Below the pieces are notes generated by a model. That model was not told the DNA's origin. It saw only the letters and a program-made list of their open reading frames with translations, and searched no databases. From NCBI GenBank assembly GCA_031002005.1, contig JARYHS010009186.1:184228437-184292436 (forward strand): 64,000 bases of DNA, given 5' to 3'. The translations under genes and the position numbers were made by a program. This DNA is from Vandiemenella viatica (taxonomy: Eukaryota; Arthropoda; Insecta; Orthoptera; Morabidae). Positions 32,201 to 40,360 of this stretch are shown here, piece after piece. Position 1 is the first letter of the stretch. Each line of letters opens with the position of its first letter.

Positions 32201-35200
32201 TACCGCTTTGTGATCGCTTATTCCTGCGGTCGTTGAAATGTCGGAGAATAATTCTGGTAACCAGCATATCTACAATGTTTTCGCTACCGTTATGACACCC
32301 AGTAGTTTCATTAACTAGCTGCTCGAGATGATTATTTGAGAACAAATCGAGAATTACTTCAGAAGCTGCCTTATCTCTGCTACCAGTAATGTGAACGTAA
32401 TTACGGCAGTCAATATAAGGCAGATTGAAGTCGGATCCTAGAATAATAGCATGATCCTGTAAACGGCTAGCTATACTATTTACCTTGTTACTTAACTCCT
32501 CGGCGATAGCTATGTCGGAATCGGGTGGATGGTAGAAGGCACCTATGACGAGTTTTGACCCAGCAACATTGAGGTTAATCCATATGATTTCATATATGGT
32601 ATCGACATCTATCTCATTACATGGGAGGAATTTACTCACAGTTATAACTACTGCACCTCCATGAGAATGTAATCTACCTTTACGAAAAACGCTCACGCTA
32701 TCTTTAAAAGATTCAGCGGAACTAATTTCCGATTTTATCCAACTTTCTGTACCGATAATGATATCCGTTTCTGTGCTACAAATAACGCTTTCAATTTCCG
32801 GTAGTTTTTTATAAACGCTTCTGCAGTTAATTTCGAGAACTTTTAAATGTCGAGGTTGAATTACGTTGCTCCTACATTCCGATGTTGCATCTGATTGGGT
32901 TGCATGTAACTGTATGTCCTGTTTCGGGTCTTCCTCCCTCAGCCTAAAAAACCACCCAGTGTATTCCACACTGCCCCTGCCACCCATGTAGCCGATTCAC
33001 GTATTTAGTGCACACCTGACCTATTCAGGGGAACCCTACATGGCTCAACCCTATGGCGAAGATAGAGAAATCTGCTGCCAATATCGTCACAGAAACATCG
33101 TAGTCTCTGGTTCAGCCCTCAATACGGCTCTGAACCATGTAAGGTGACAAAGTCCCTTACACTTTAAATTTTGTGAATAAATTTTGTTAAAAAGTTAATT
33201 AAATATTAGTTGTGTTGTGTTGTGAATACAAATGTGTTAATTTGTTATGAAAAAATGATAAAGATAAACGTATATTTAAGTACCAGAATATCTATGGACA
33301 ATGATTATCTATAATAATGTATATCTTTGGACGAGAAGAAAAAGAATATATGACAAGGGTATGGATGAGAAAAAAAATATATTCTGGCAAGTCGTTAAGT
33401 AAAAGGAATGTAAGAAGTGTGTTTTGACCCTTGTGAAGATAAAATAAAAAAGTGTTTTTCGAGTGTTACTTCAAAGAATTCGTTGTCTAGATATTTATTA
33501 TTTGTTTGTTTCTGAACTGTGAATGGAAATAATCTGCCGGCTTCTGCAGCTTAGACTACAGCTTGAAGACGGGCAGATTACATTTACCTAAACCTAAATA
33601 CAGGAAGAGGGGATCTTACAAGTGGCTGACCGTGAATGGACGCAGAGCTGAAAATTTGGTTCGGTAAGGAAAGAACGATGCAAATCTTCGGATACGTGAA
33701 ACAAAGGTAGGAGAACATACAGTTAAAAGTGAAAGAAAAGATTCTAGTCGCGTAAATTATTAAAGTAATGAACATTTTGTTTAAAGTTGACGAATTGTTT
33801 CAAGAGTCAGTTAATGTAATAAACGTTTTGTTAAAAGTTGACGAATTAAATTTTTGCCTCTGACTGCATTTCGAAAAAAAAAATTTCCTAAAATAAACTG
33901 TCAGTAAAAGAAATTTGGACAAAGTGTTTGATGCATGCTTATATGCAGGTATGAAATTTTAGTTTTGCCTTAGTAGAAATGTTTTTGTAAAGATATTATG
34001 TGTGTTGATGGTGGTTTGTGTGCCTAATACAGCGTTGCAAAATACTTTGATTTCGTTGCAAATTTTGTTGGGTTGCCAGTCTGTATTTTACTTCGTAAAT
34101 TTTTTTCAGTGTTTGAAATTGTTTGGGGAGGTCATTATCCGCGTGTGACAATCTTTTTGGTATAAAATGGAGAGTAAGGATTTGGTGTTAAATACAGATA
34201 GATCAATTAACGGGACGGGAGGCGAAAATTATGAAAATGTTAATATTTCGGGAAACTTGAATAGTAGTTTAGATTCGGGCTACCCATATTCAGAACAAAT
34301 TATGTGTGATATTAGTGTAGAGAAAGTTCATGAGTCCTCTCCAGCTGGTGTAACTGAAAGGAAATTTTGTCGAGAAGAAAATAATTCTCTGGAAACAATA
34401 CTGGCAAGAATTTTACAAAGCCAACAAGACTTACAACAGAGTCAACGAGAATTGAAACAAGAATTGAAACAAGACTTACAACAGAGTCAACGAGAATTAA
34501 AACAAGAATTGAAACAAGAACTACAACAGAGCCAACAGAAATTTGAAGATGTGAATGAACAACAGACGAGGAATATACAAGAATTAAAACAAGAAATGAA
34601 GCAAGAATTACAACAAAACCGACAGAAATTGGAAAAGTTAAGCCAACAACAGATAGAGAAAACGCAAGAATTGATTTCACAGAATCGACAAAGAATGGAA
34701 CGAATTTCAACAGTGGAGAAAGGAAAAAGATAATATTTGTTTTATACTGAACAATGTGGAGGAGCGCATTATTAATGAAGAGCGGAACCGCGAAGAGTCA
34801 CTGAAAATGGTAGGTGACGAGCAGAGTAAATTAAAAAATGAATTTTCGGAAAACATTCAAGGAATTAGACAGGAGTTTTGGCAAGTGCAAGGAGAAGTAG
34901 TATGTTGTAAAAAGGCAATTGAAAAACAATGGGTGGAGATAAATCAGCGAGTTGATATGGTACAAAGAAAAACGGAGTACAGTGCCGCCAACAGTGGGGT
35001 ACAGTCAGGGCCAATAAAACTGCCCGAAGTATGTTTCGTTCCTGGGGGAGAGATGCATCCGCATATATTTGTCGAAGTGTATCGAAATGCGCTACCAAAA
35101 CATTGGCTTGATGAAGAAAAAATTAGATATATGAAGATGATGATGAAAGGCGAAGCATTGGAATGGGCATGTGGCGTTGTGGAGAATAGTATCGGTTACG

Positions 35201-38200
35201 AAGAATTTTTGCGAAACTTTTTGAAGAAGTACTGGTCGGAGGAAAAACAAAGGCGCGTGAAACAAGAGTTTCGGAACAGCTGCCCGTACAAAAGACAGTA
35301 CGGTAGTCTTCGAGAGTATTGTGAAACACTGTTGAAGGGACTGAAATATTTATCAAATCCAATGGAGGAAGATGAAATAATAGAAATTTTGGAGAGAAAA
35401 ATGCCGCGTTGGGTGCAGGAGAGAATGTTGCTCATGCGGTGGAATAAAATACAAGAATTCTTAGAAGGGGTGAATAAAATTGACAAGTGGGATGACGGGA
35501 ACGTGAGAGACCAAAATTTTGCAGGACGTGAGGAAAAAGTAAATCTGCTGGATGGAAAAGCACGCTCAGGACAGGCCCACAATGGTCATTGGAGTCAACA
35601 AGGATATCGGGACAAGGATGGGAGGAGAGATGTTGCAGATGCAAGACATGTACAAGAATGGAAGGGAAGGATTACGCCGTATAAACAATGGAATGACCGA
35701 AATGGAAGAGAAGGAAATGCATTCAACTATGGAAATAGAGGACCGGAGCAAGTAGAAAGTGGAAGAAAGAGGGATGAAGACTACAATCAGGGAAATTAGG
35801 AAGGGCTTGTGAAGTGGTCCGTTCCCAGGCCGGTGAGAGAAGAGGACCGAGAACTTTAAAAAAATCTAGGTGTATGATTATGGAGATGAGTAGAGAAGAA
35901 GCAGATGAGCATAGGACAGCTGTTCTAGAAGAAATTGCAACACAATTCCAAAAGATAGAGAAAGAGGAGAAGAATCAGAGGGCACCAGTAAGGAGTGACA
36001 ATGATCAGATCAAAGATAATGTGGAAGATAAATTAGAAATGGAGAAAAAACAGTCGCATGATGAAATAGGTAATTGGATAAGTCAAGTAAGGAGAGTCTG
36101 TAGGGAAGAATTAAGAATGGAAACGGAAAGAGACGGAAGTGAGGAGAACAGGGAAAAGCAACAGGAAGTTGGTGAAGAACAAGAAGTAATTGTGGAGGAC
36201 AGGGGTCCATTGAAGTGGTGGAAATGCTTGGAACAAATTGTGGACAATAAACGAGTTAACAATGCCGAGGAGAAAATAGTAGAAGACAATGAGGCGATTG
36301 GTTTGGCCAGAATGATGTGCTGGGAGGACAAGGATCAGGAGAGTAATGGAGAAATGATAAGAAATGAAGAACCTGGTATCTCTTTCTGGAGAAATGAGGA
36401 AGAAAATTACGATGTGAAAAGAGTAGAGGAGGACGGGGAAACAGACAATATGGAAAACGAAGAGAATTCTGTAGAAGAAGAGGAAGAAAGATGTAACGAA
36501 CCTTCGTCCAAGAAATACGTAATTGATATTGAGAATGAAGAAGAAAAGGAAGTGAAGTGTTTCCTGATGAGGAAGGAAGGATCAGGAAGAAACAAAGATA
36601 GTGAAGCAATCAAATTGATGAGGAAGAACAAAGAGCTAAGTTACCGAAAGGTGGAAGAAGAGGAAGCAACAAGAGGAAAAGTGAAAATGAAGGACAAAGG
36701 ATCGACATACAGAGAAGAAGAGGACGCAACAAGAGGAAAGGTGAAGATGAAGGACCGACGTTCTAGGAAGATGGAGTTCGAAGTAGGGGAGCTAGTAATG
36801 GTGAGGACTCATGAGCGATCTAGTAGTATAAATGCGGAAATTAAGAAATTTTTTGATGTATATGAAGGACCGTATAAAATTGTGGGGAGACCTCATCAAC
36901 ATGCATACTATCTCCAGTACCCTAAATCTGGAAAAGTGTTAGGTTTAAGGAACCTGAAAGATTTGAAACTGTACATCGAGTGAATGAGAGGATGAAAGTT
37001 GTAGAGAGTGAATGTAAATATTGTGAACTAAGAGAAAGAGATCAACAAAATTTGTGGGGAAAATTTTGATGACAAGTAGCGGGGGGGATATGTAAGGTGA
37101 CAAAGTCCCTTACACTTTAAATTTTGTGAATAAATTTTGTTAAAAAGTTAATTAAATATTAGTTGTGTTGTGTTGTGAACACAAATGTGTTAATTTGTTA
37201 TGAAAAAATGATAAAGATAAACGTATATTTAAGTACCAGAATATCTATGGACAATGATTATCTATAATAATGTATATCTTTGGACGAGAAGAAAAAGAAT
37301 ATATGACAAGGGTATGGATGAGAAAAAAAATATATTCTGGCAAGTCGTTAAGTAAAAGGAATGTAAGAAGTGTGTTTTGACCCTTGTGAAGATAAAATAA
37401 AAAAGTGTTTTTCGAGTGTTACTTCAAAGAATTCGTTGTCTAGATATTTATTATTTGTTTGTTTCTGAACTGTGAATGGAAATAATCTGCCGGCTTCTGC
37501 AGCTTAGACTACAGCTTGAAGACGGGCAGATTACATTTACCTAAACCTAAATACAGGAAGAGGGGATCTTACAACCAGAGGTCCACAATCAACTCTGATT
37601 ACGACGCTCTGCCGATATCTTACGGCCACTGGCCACAGAGTTCACCCTTTCAGCCAGCCACTGGAAGGAAGAGAGGATAATCTCCGACCCAAGGCGACAA
37701 GCATCATTGATGCCGACATGAGCCACAATCTGTAGTTGGCTACACCCCGTCCATTCTATGGCATCCGGGATGGACTTTTCCACATCTCAGTTCAAACCAT
37801 ACACACCGAATAGTCGTAGGATTTCTTCCTCGAGTAATCCGCCATTTAACTGAAGGGATGTATAAACTGCCAATATTAGAGCTCCCAATTACTAGAATCC
37901 CCTTCTGCGTTTGCTCAGACCTAGCGGGGGGGGGGGGGGAGGCTGTGTCTAGAACCCATAGGACATTCACCGACAGGCGGCGGAAGCACGGCTTCCAGCT
38001 CTTGTGCCTGGGTTGCAGGTACGACGGTCGATATAGGAGAATCTGTGAGCGGCATGACTACATCAGGTTCCCCAATATGACATCTGCTGAAACCGTTTAC
38101 GGCAGCTTCCAGCTGTGTAACTTTCCCTAACAGAGCTGCATGCTACGCGTGCAGATCAGTCACATCAACTCGCATCAGCACACAGCAATCACAGTCCCTA

Positions 38201-40230
38201 GACATACTGCTTTTGATAAGAAAAAAAAAAAACGAACAGAAACTTGAACTAACCAATACTTCCTACAAACTGTAAAAACTGAGAGATAACACTAATCAAA
38301 TCTACACACCACTAAAGGTAAAATATAGAACGATAATACGTTACTGTACTCAGCGATTGCTAAACTACTACTAACCTACAAAATATAAACACTAAGAGAT
38401 AACACTAACAAATTCTATACACCACTAAAGATAAAATATTAAACAAAATACACTACTGTACTCAGTGAGGTTTCAACCGCTTCTAACCTGTACTTCCTAC
38501 AAAATATAAACACTCAGAGATAACACTAACCAAATATATACACCAATAAGGATGCAATACAAAACGAAACATCAGTACTGTACTCAGTGACTGTTCAACT
38601 GCTACTAATTATACACATGTGATGCAAGAAGGGTCACTTTCTTTTTAAGAAACAGGAACAGTGAATCAGACGTTATTTACCTTGATTGGGTCAGGGGTAA
38701 TCAGTGTGACCTGATGACCCCTGTCCAGTAGCGCCTTGGCTGTGTAGTGGAATGGCACCTGGTGGCTTATAGACGGTGTCGGTGCTGCGATAAGGATTCT
38801 GTAAGACAGTGACTGTTCAGTAGTCAGCATCACCAGAAACAGGCTTATCAGCCATCGCGTAGAAGTCTGAAATGAGAGTATTAATACAGTAATATATTTA
38901 CTTGCAGATTTTCTGCATACTCTTCGTAAAGTATTTTAAGAAACTGAAGTTTTATCCTTTAAAAAATCATCCAAATAATTTGTTATTTCTTTTATTATCT
39001 TTTAGAAGTTTTTATAGGTTGCTTAAAAGCTATTATTCTGTAACGAATTATCTCAAAATTTAAACATCAAAATTGAAAGATTCCTTTTAATAATGTTCGC
39101 CTACTAAGGCATTTATACAGTTTATATTTTTTTTCTTTTTACCTCTAAGAAAATAGTAATTAAATTAAATTTTGGTATCATAAGTTTCAAATCAGAGTAA
39201 AACAGTTTCTTCTCCGTAGACAACAATTTAAATACTATCTTTTCTAACCGTACTATTTCATACCAAATATCTAATTCTGCAGACATTGTCAACTCAACTT
39301 TACCAATTTTCATGCTACTTTTTTCTATAGTATCTCTTTAGCAAGGCTTAGAAGACGGTATAATTCACACGTAGAAGCGAAAAAGTCAAATTACAAAATT
39401 ATTCCGAATATATGTATTAATAACTCGCATTATAAAATAGTTTTTATCAACTTTAAAGCCTAGTTGACGATCCCAGGGTCTCATGAGCCTCGGTGGTTGT
39501 AGGGCTTATAGGTAGCTCGAAGGTTAGCAAGGACAATGATCCTATGGGAGAATTTATTTAACCATTAGGATAATTATTTCCTGTACATGGTATGATCTAA
39601 TGAGTAATAAGTAATTTCTCTAACGAAATCTTAGAATAATACATTAAACAATTAGTTTACTGTCTAGAACACCACTGCTTGTTAAAAAAAATCACAGATT
39701 AAAGTAAAGCACCAATATATATGACCAATATAACTGCTTGAAAAAACAAAAACAAAAAAACACTGTTGTTGTTGTTCCTATCGAAATTGGCATTCTTACT
39801 CACTGAAAACTGCACGCTTATACGTTTGGAACAGAGTCTGTAGGACTGTGTGACACATGCAGCTACATATACGTAAAGGCGAACGGATCTTCGTTTCATC
39901 TGTTTCTTTTCTATCCTTTTTTTGGATGTTATCCTCAATACAAATTCCCTCAATTATAAGTTACAAGAAAACACATAAAATTGTTCAGAATCATTAAATC
40001 CTGTTGCTTGTGACCCCTAACGTTTCTATAGCATCAAAATCTAATTAAAAATACGATTCTGAATACAATTTGAAAAATCTAAAACACAATTCGTATCTGT
40101 AAACGGATAGCAACTTTGGTCCAGGAAGATGCTGAATATTGGTATTTTGGATATAAAAGATTGCAATTTCGGTCCATGAAGGTGATAACTATACGTAGTG
40201 GTTAATGATATTGAAGACTACCTGTTGCAT
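19960..40230 (-). CDS. UGT: UGT-B: UDP-glycosyltransferase, complete 7-exon gene
   Basis: Exons 40222-40230, 38681-38866, 29895-30073, 24901-25360, 21614-21836, 20924-21143 and 19960-20243 (or 20236) predict about 517 residues, normal for an insect UGT. In order: signal peptide, catalytic-His segment 'SISHQ' (residue 38), acceptor-binding half to about 278, UDP-sugar-binding half with 'WLPQQDVL' (345-352) and the UGT signature (about 360-388, ending 'GDQ'), 'RAVWWLEYVV', one transmembrane helix (about 474-499) and a short tail 'KLKKQ' fitting a KxKxx ER-retention signal. Two oddities: intron 3 has a GC donor, and exon 7 has one extra base compared with UGT-C, curable by an acceptor 7 nt downstream. 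Introns 2 and 3 carry large TE insertions. Confidence 0.9.
20924..21143 (-). CDS. UGT: UGT-B exon 6: UGT signature motif
   Basis: The exon is 220 nt. Acceptor GTTACAG precedes 21143, and the donor is GCCAAA|GTGAGT after 20924. It encodes residues about 353-426: 'AHPKIRLFITQGGLQS', 'NEASYHGIPLIVIPFIGDQ' and 'KETLLNAIRTVMEEPK'. The signature's Gln-Gly-Gly, the Glu of 'NEA' and the final Asp-Gln that bind the UDP-sugar are all present. Confidence 0.95.
21614..21836 (-). CDS. UGT: UGT-B exon 5
   Basis: The exon is 223 nt. Acceptor CAACAG precedes 21836, and the donor is GTTCTAG|GTGCGT after 21614 (phase 1). It encodes residues about 279-352: 'EIQEFLDGAEHGVIYFSLGS' and 'KWLPQQDVL'. It opens the UDP-sugar-binding domain. 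The conserved 'FSLGS' and 'WLPQ' positions are intact. Confidence 0.95.
21837..24900. other. UGT-B intron 4
   Basis: It aligns in blocks with UGT-A (1-2881) and UGT-C (61610-63550). About 22640-22920, shared with UGT-C 62390-62700, has weak LINE-like minus-strand text but too many changes to call. About 23690-23965 is an old tRNA-like repeat. Nothing coding is supported. Confidence 0.55.
24901..25360 (-). CDS. UGT: UGT-B exon 4
   Basis: The exon is 460 nt with the same boundaries as in UGT-A: acceptor AACAG before 25360, donor AAAG|GTGAGA after 24901. It encodes residues about 125-278, 'KNQTFDLFVLEWLGYQSFYG' to 'ALPK'. A few substitutions separate it from UGT-A (for example 'PANVPVYEH' for 'PGMVPVYEH'). 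Confidence 0.94.
26390..26475 (+). repeat. tRNA-like SINE head
   Basis: A-box-like TAGCTCAATGG and B-box-like GGTTAAGATCT are about 45 nt apart, as in a tRNA-derived RNA polymerase III promoter. A full cloverleaf is not convincing, so this is called a repeat and not a tRNA gene. Confidence 0.45.
27499..27708. mobile_element. MITE, about 210 bp, TIR with ATTACGT core
   Basis: Imperfect terminal inverted repeats (GGGCGTCCATTAATTACGT at left; complement of ACGTAATTTGGATGCCG at right) enclose C-, T- and A-tracts. CCTTT at 27494-27498 and 27709-27713 is a likely 5-bp target duplication. UGT-A at about 7705 shows the empty site CCCCTTTCTGTG. The superfamily is not assigned. Confidence 0.65.
27860..28036 (-). 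repeat. Old tRNA-like repeat in UGT-B intron 3
   Basis: It matches 7850-8015 in UGT-A at the same intron position. It is tRNA-like when read on the minus strand and degenerate. Confidence 0.5.
28207..28550 (-). pseudogene. Inverted duplicate of the transposase C-terminus
   Basis: The minus strand encodes the same last 110 or so residues ('FQQDNARPHTA' to 'GGYTGY') as the plus-strand copy, with no visible amino-acid difference. It is part of the left palindrome arm and has no start or N-terminal domain. Confidence 0.9.
28560..29299 (+). pseudogene. Tc1-like DD34E transposase, 5'-truncated
   Basis: An open frame runs from within the left arm to TAA at about 29299 and encodes the catalytic domain: 'VVFSDESRF' (first Asp), 'QQDNARPHTA' (second Asp) and 'SPIEHVWD' (Glu), spaced as in DD34E Tc1 transposases, ending 'GGYTGY'. 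The N-terminal DNA-binding domain is mostly lost where the inverted arm begins. The beginning of the frame (before about 28551) is antisense arm sequence. The catalytic triad is intact but the protein is unlikely to bind its TIRs. Confidence 0.85.
29606..29820 (+). repeat. tRNA-derived SINE in UGT-B intron 3
   Basis: It has the same body and position relative to exon 3 as the SINE at 8150-8350 in UGT-A (TGGGTGAGTGG head, B-box-like GGTTTCGAATT, 'AAAGGCCATGGCCAA' and 'GATGAGGCG'). It is an ancestral insertion shared by the paralogues. Confidence 0.72.
29895..30073 (-). CDS. UGT: UGT-B exon 3, with GC donor
   Basis: The exon is 179 nt. Acceptor GTTTACAG-like AATTTACAG precedes 30073. It encodes 'LGNENYTEIDISPAYKM' to 'SMQEFI' plus AG of a split Arg codon. 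The donor reads CATCAG|GCAAGT, where UGT-A has CATCGG|GTAAGT. CAG|GCAAGT is the well-known strong context for GC-AG introns, so the exon is probably still spliced. Confidence 0.92.
30966..31380 (-). pseudogene. LINE reverse transcriptase, C-terminal part
   Basis: The minus strand has 'PQGSIIWPLLFLIFINDLD' followed by 'LLLADDEVIYREV'. The normal 'FADD' box is 'LADD', though the two Asp remain. Compared with the copy at 47149-48187, the central palm segment is missing. It is inactive. Confidence 0.8.
31381..32052 (-). pseudogene. LINE reverse transcriptase, N-terminal part
   Basis: Minus-strand reading includes 'RRIHARSRRKG', 'KAPGTYGIS' (a damaged 'GPDGI') and 'WKIALVTQIFKKWDRSDPGN', typical of the RT0-RT2 region of APE-type LINEs. 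It stops near 31381 and the frame continues elsewhere. Confidence 0.8.
32142..32987 (-). pseudogene. LINE APE-type endonuclease
   Basis: Readable landmarks are 'LKVLEINCRSV', 'DIIIGTESW', 'GGAVVI', 'IGAFYHPPD' and 'ILGSDFNLPYIDC', matching the endonuclease-exonuclease-phosphatase fold (catalytic Glu of 'GTESW', Asp-Asn of 'DFN'). The expected 'SDH' near the C-terminus falls in a damaged region. It belongs to the interrupted LINE. Confidence 0.85.
33138..33620 (+). repeat. 5' LTR
   Basis: The 483-bp direct repeat has TG...CA ends, identical in length to the right LTR. The only difference noted is GAATACAAATG here against GAACACAAATG at the right. Confidence 0.95.
34167..34733 (+). CDS. LTR element: coiled-coil N-terminal gag-like ORF
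   Basis: The frame has 188 residues, beginning ATG at 34167 ('MESKDLVLN'). Its centre is a Gln/Glu/Lys-rich repeat, 'QQSQRELKQELKQ' units repeated in tandem at about 34430-34620, predicted to form a long coiled coil. The next frame (gag, 34754 on) is open upstream of its first GTG, so these two may be one gag broken by a one-base change near 34700, or joined by ribosomal frameshifting. No homology of the N-terminus is recognised. Confidence 0.6.
   Translation: MESKDLVLNTDRSINGTGGENYENVNISGNLNSSLDSGYPYSEQIMCDISVEKVHESSPAGVTERKFCREENNSLETILARILQSQQDLQQSQRELKQELKQDLQQSQRELKQELKQELQQSQQKFEDVNEQQTRNIQELKQEMKQELQQNRQKLEKLSQQQIEKTQELISQNRQRMERISTVEKGKR
34756..35799 (+). CDS. LTR element: Gag capsid-like protein
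   Basis: About 347 residues follow a coiled-coil start. The middle part 'IKYMKMMMKGEALEWA'-like segment (about 35125-35190), 'FLRNFLKKYWSEEKQ' and 'GSLREYCETLLKGLKYL' match the retrotransposon-gag helical domain. The C-terminal third is rich in Arg, Gly, Asn and Gln, but I see no CCHC zinc knuckle. The first codon in the frame is GTG; a true ATG is not obvious, which fits a frameshifted continuation of the upstream ORF. Confidence 0.75.
   Translation: MEERIINEERNREESLKMVGDEQSKLKNEFSENIQGIRQEFWQVQGEVVCCKKAIEKQWVEINQRVDMVQRKTEYSAANSGVQSGPIKLPEVCFVPGGEMHPHIFVEVYRNALPKHWLDEEKIRYMKMMMKGEALEWACGVVENSIGYEEFLRNFLKKYWSEEKQRRVKQEFRNSCPYKRQYGSLREYCETLLKGLKYLSNPMEEDEIIEILERKMPRWVQERMLLMRWNKIQEFLEGVNKIDKWDDGNVRDQNFAGREEKVNLLDGKARSGQAHNGHWSQQGYRDKDGRRDVADARHVQEWKGRITPYKQWNDRNGREGNAFNYGNRGPEQVESGRKRDEDYNQGN
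35814..36983 (+). CDS. LTR element: acidic ORF ending in an integrase-tail-like domain
   Basis: About 389 residues are very rich in Glu and Lys. The last 70 ('FEVGELVMVRTHE', 'KFFDVYEGPYKIVGRP', 'AYYLQYP', 'LRNLKDLK') match the C-terminal, chromatin-facing part of Gypsy integrases. The preceding 300 residues show no protease, RT or integrase-core motif and I do not recognise them. The frame is -1 relative to gag and open back across the gag stop, as in a gag-pol frameshift layout. This suggests an internal deletion or replacement of pol. Confidence 0.65.
   Translation: MVRSQAGERRGPRTLKKSRCMIMEMSREEADEHRTAVLEEIATQFQKIEKEEKNQRAPVRSDNDQIKDNVEDKLEMEKKQSHDEIGNWISQVRRVCREELRMETERDGSEENREKQQEVGEEQEVIVEDRGPLKWWKCLEQIVDNKRVNNAEEKIVEDNEAIGLARMMCWEDKDQESNGEMIRNEEPGISFWRNEEENYDVKRVEEDGETDNMENEENSVEEEEERCNEPSSKKYVIDIENEEEKEVKCFLMRKEGSGRNKDSEAIKLMRKNKELSYRKVEEEEATRGKVKMKDKGSTYREEEDATRGKVKMKDRRSRKMEFEVGELVMVRTHERSSSINAEIKKFFDVYEGPYKIVGRPHQHAYYLQYPKSGKVLGLRNLKDLKLYIE
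37091..37573 (+). repeat. 3' LTR
   Basis: This copy of 33138-33620 is preceded by GCGGGGGGGATA, a purine tract suited to plus-strand priming, and followed by the second ACCA target copy. Confidence 0.95.
37589..37970 (-). pseudogene. LINE ORF1 remnant with SGNH-esterase-like motifs
   Basis: Minus strand: 'GILVIGSSNIGSLY' (block I), then 'CSQLQIVAHVGINDACRLGSE' (normally 'GTND', block III) and 'LAERVNSVASGRKIS'. The two parts are in different frames. The second LINE copy (49803-50230) keeps 'HVGTND'. Esterase-type ORF1 proteins are known in CR1-group LINEs. Confidence 0.7.
38250..38610 (-). repeat. Three tandem 5' monomers of the LINE
   Basis: Units carrying GAGATAACACTAA, ACACCACTAAAG and ACTGTACTCAG recur with GAGATAACAC at about 38283, 38396 and 38517 (spacing about 113 and 121 bp). 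They end where the UGT-B intron resumes at about 38611. They lie at the 5' end of the minus-strand LINE, as promoter monomers do in some LINE families. Confidence 0.8.
38681..38866 (-). CDS. UGT: UGT-B exon 2: signal peptide and catalytic His region
   Basis: The exon is 186 nt, phase 0 at both ends. Acceptor ATTTCAG precedes 38866, and the donor is ATCAAG|GTAAAT after 38681. It encodes 'TSTRWLISLFLVMLTTEQ', then 'RILIAAPTPSISHQVPF' and ends 'ITPDPIK'. It is close to UGT-A exon 2 (few substitutions). It needs the ATG mini-exon at 40222 for its start. Confidence 0.93.
40222..40230 (-). CDS. UGT: UGT-B exon 1 coding part: 9-nt start mini-exon
   Basis: The minus strand reads GCGAAATGCAACAG|GTAGTC, supplying Met-Gln-Gln and a GT donor in phase 0. 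It is conserved with UGT-A (14546-14554). The upstream 5' UTR aligns between the two genes but contains an in-frame stop in UGT-B, so translation must start at this ATG. Confidence 0.82.
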
Positions 40231-40334
40231 TTCGCTGTTCCGGTAGAACTTTTGAAGCTTCGTGACCGATTCCTCTTCAATATATTGTATTGGCAGAGAG
40301 CGCTCGGCTGGTCTCTCTATTGCCACTGCTGTTT

Positions 40335-40360
40335 ACTGCTAACTTCAGCTGCTGCTTATA
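40335..40360 (-). promoter_or_regulatory. Candidate core promoter of UGT-B
   Basis: On the minus strand TATAAG is followed about 20 nt later by TTAGCAGT, an initiator-like box, about 105 nt upstream of the start codon. UGT-A has TTTAAG and ATCAGTG at the aligned place. Pattern only. Confidence 0.4.

Larger units (their letters stand above)
33138..37573 (+). mobile_element. Young non-autonomous Gypsy-like LTR retrotransposon
   Basis: Two 483-bp LTRs (33138-33620, 37091-37573) start TGTAAG, end CTTACA and differ at one base that I can see. The target duplication is ACCA (33134-33137 and 37574-37577); the other LINE copy (about 49931) shows the uninterrupted GAACCAGAGG. A purine-rich tract with seven Gs lies just before the right LTR. 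The interior encodes a gag-like protein and a long acidic frame with an integrase-tail-like end, but no protease, reverse transcriptase or integrase core. It must rely on another element's enzymes. Confidence 0.93.
30564..38610 (-). mobile_element. CR1/L2-like LINE, interrupted by an LTR element
   Basis: On the minus strand, from right to left: three 5' monomers (38250-38610), an ORF1 with SGNH-esterase-like motifs (37589-37970), the LTR element, an APE endonuclease (32142-32987), partial reverse transcriptase (30966-32052) and a 3' tail. Without the LTR element it is about 3.6 kb. Stops, frame breaks and a gap in the RT make it inactive. UGT-A at about 9160 is the empty site. The esterase-type ORF1 is known from CR1/L2-group LINEs. 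Confidence 0.85.
30074..38680. other. UGT-B intron 2, expanded by a LINE carrying an LTR element
   Basis: UGT-A intron 2 is 626 bp. The extra DNA here is a LINE (about 30564-38610) interrupted by a 4.4-kb LTR element (33138-37573). Only about 30074-30563 and 38611-38680 align with UGT-A. Confidence 0.85.

Noticed and set aside
35814..36983. Envelope gene of an endogenous retrovirus
   Set aside because: No signal peptide, membrane segment or fusion-type features; the end matches an integrase tail and the rest is acidic and soluble-looking.
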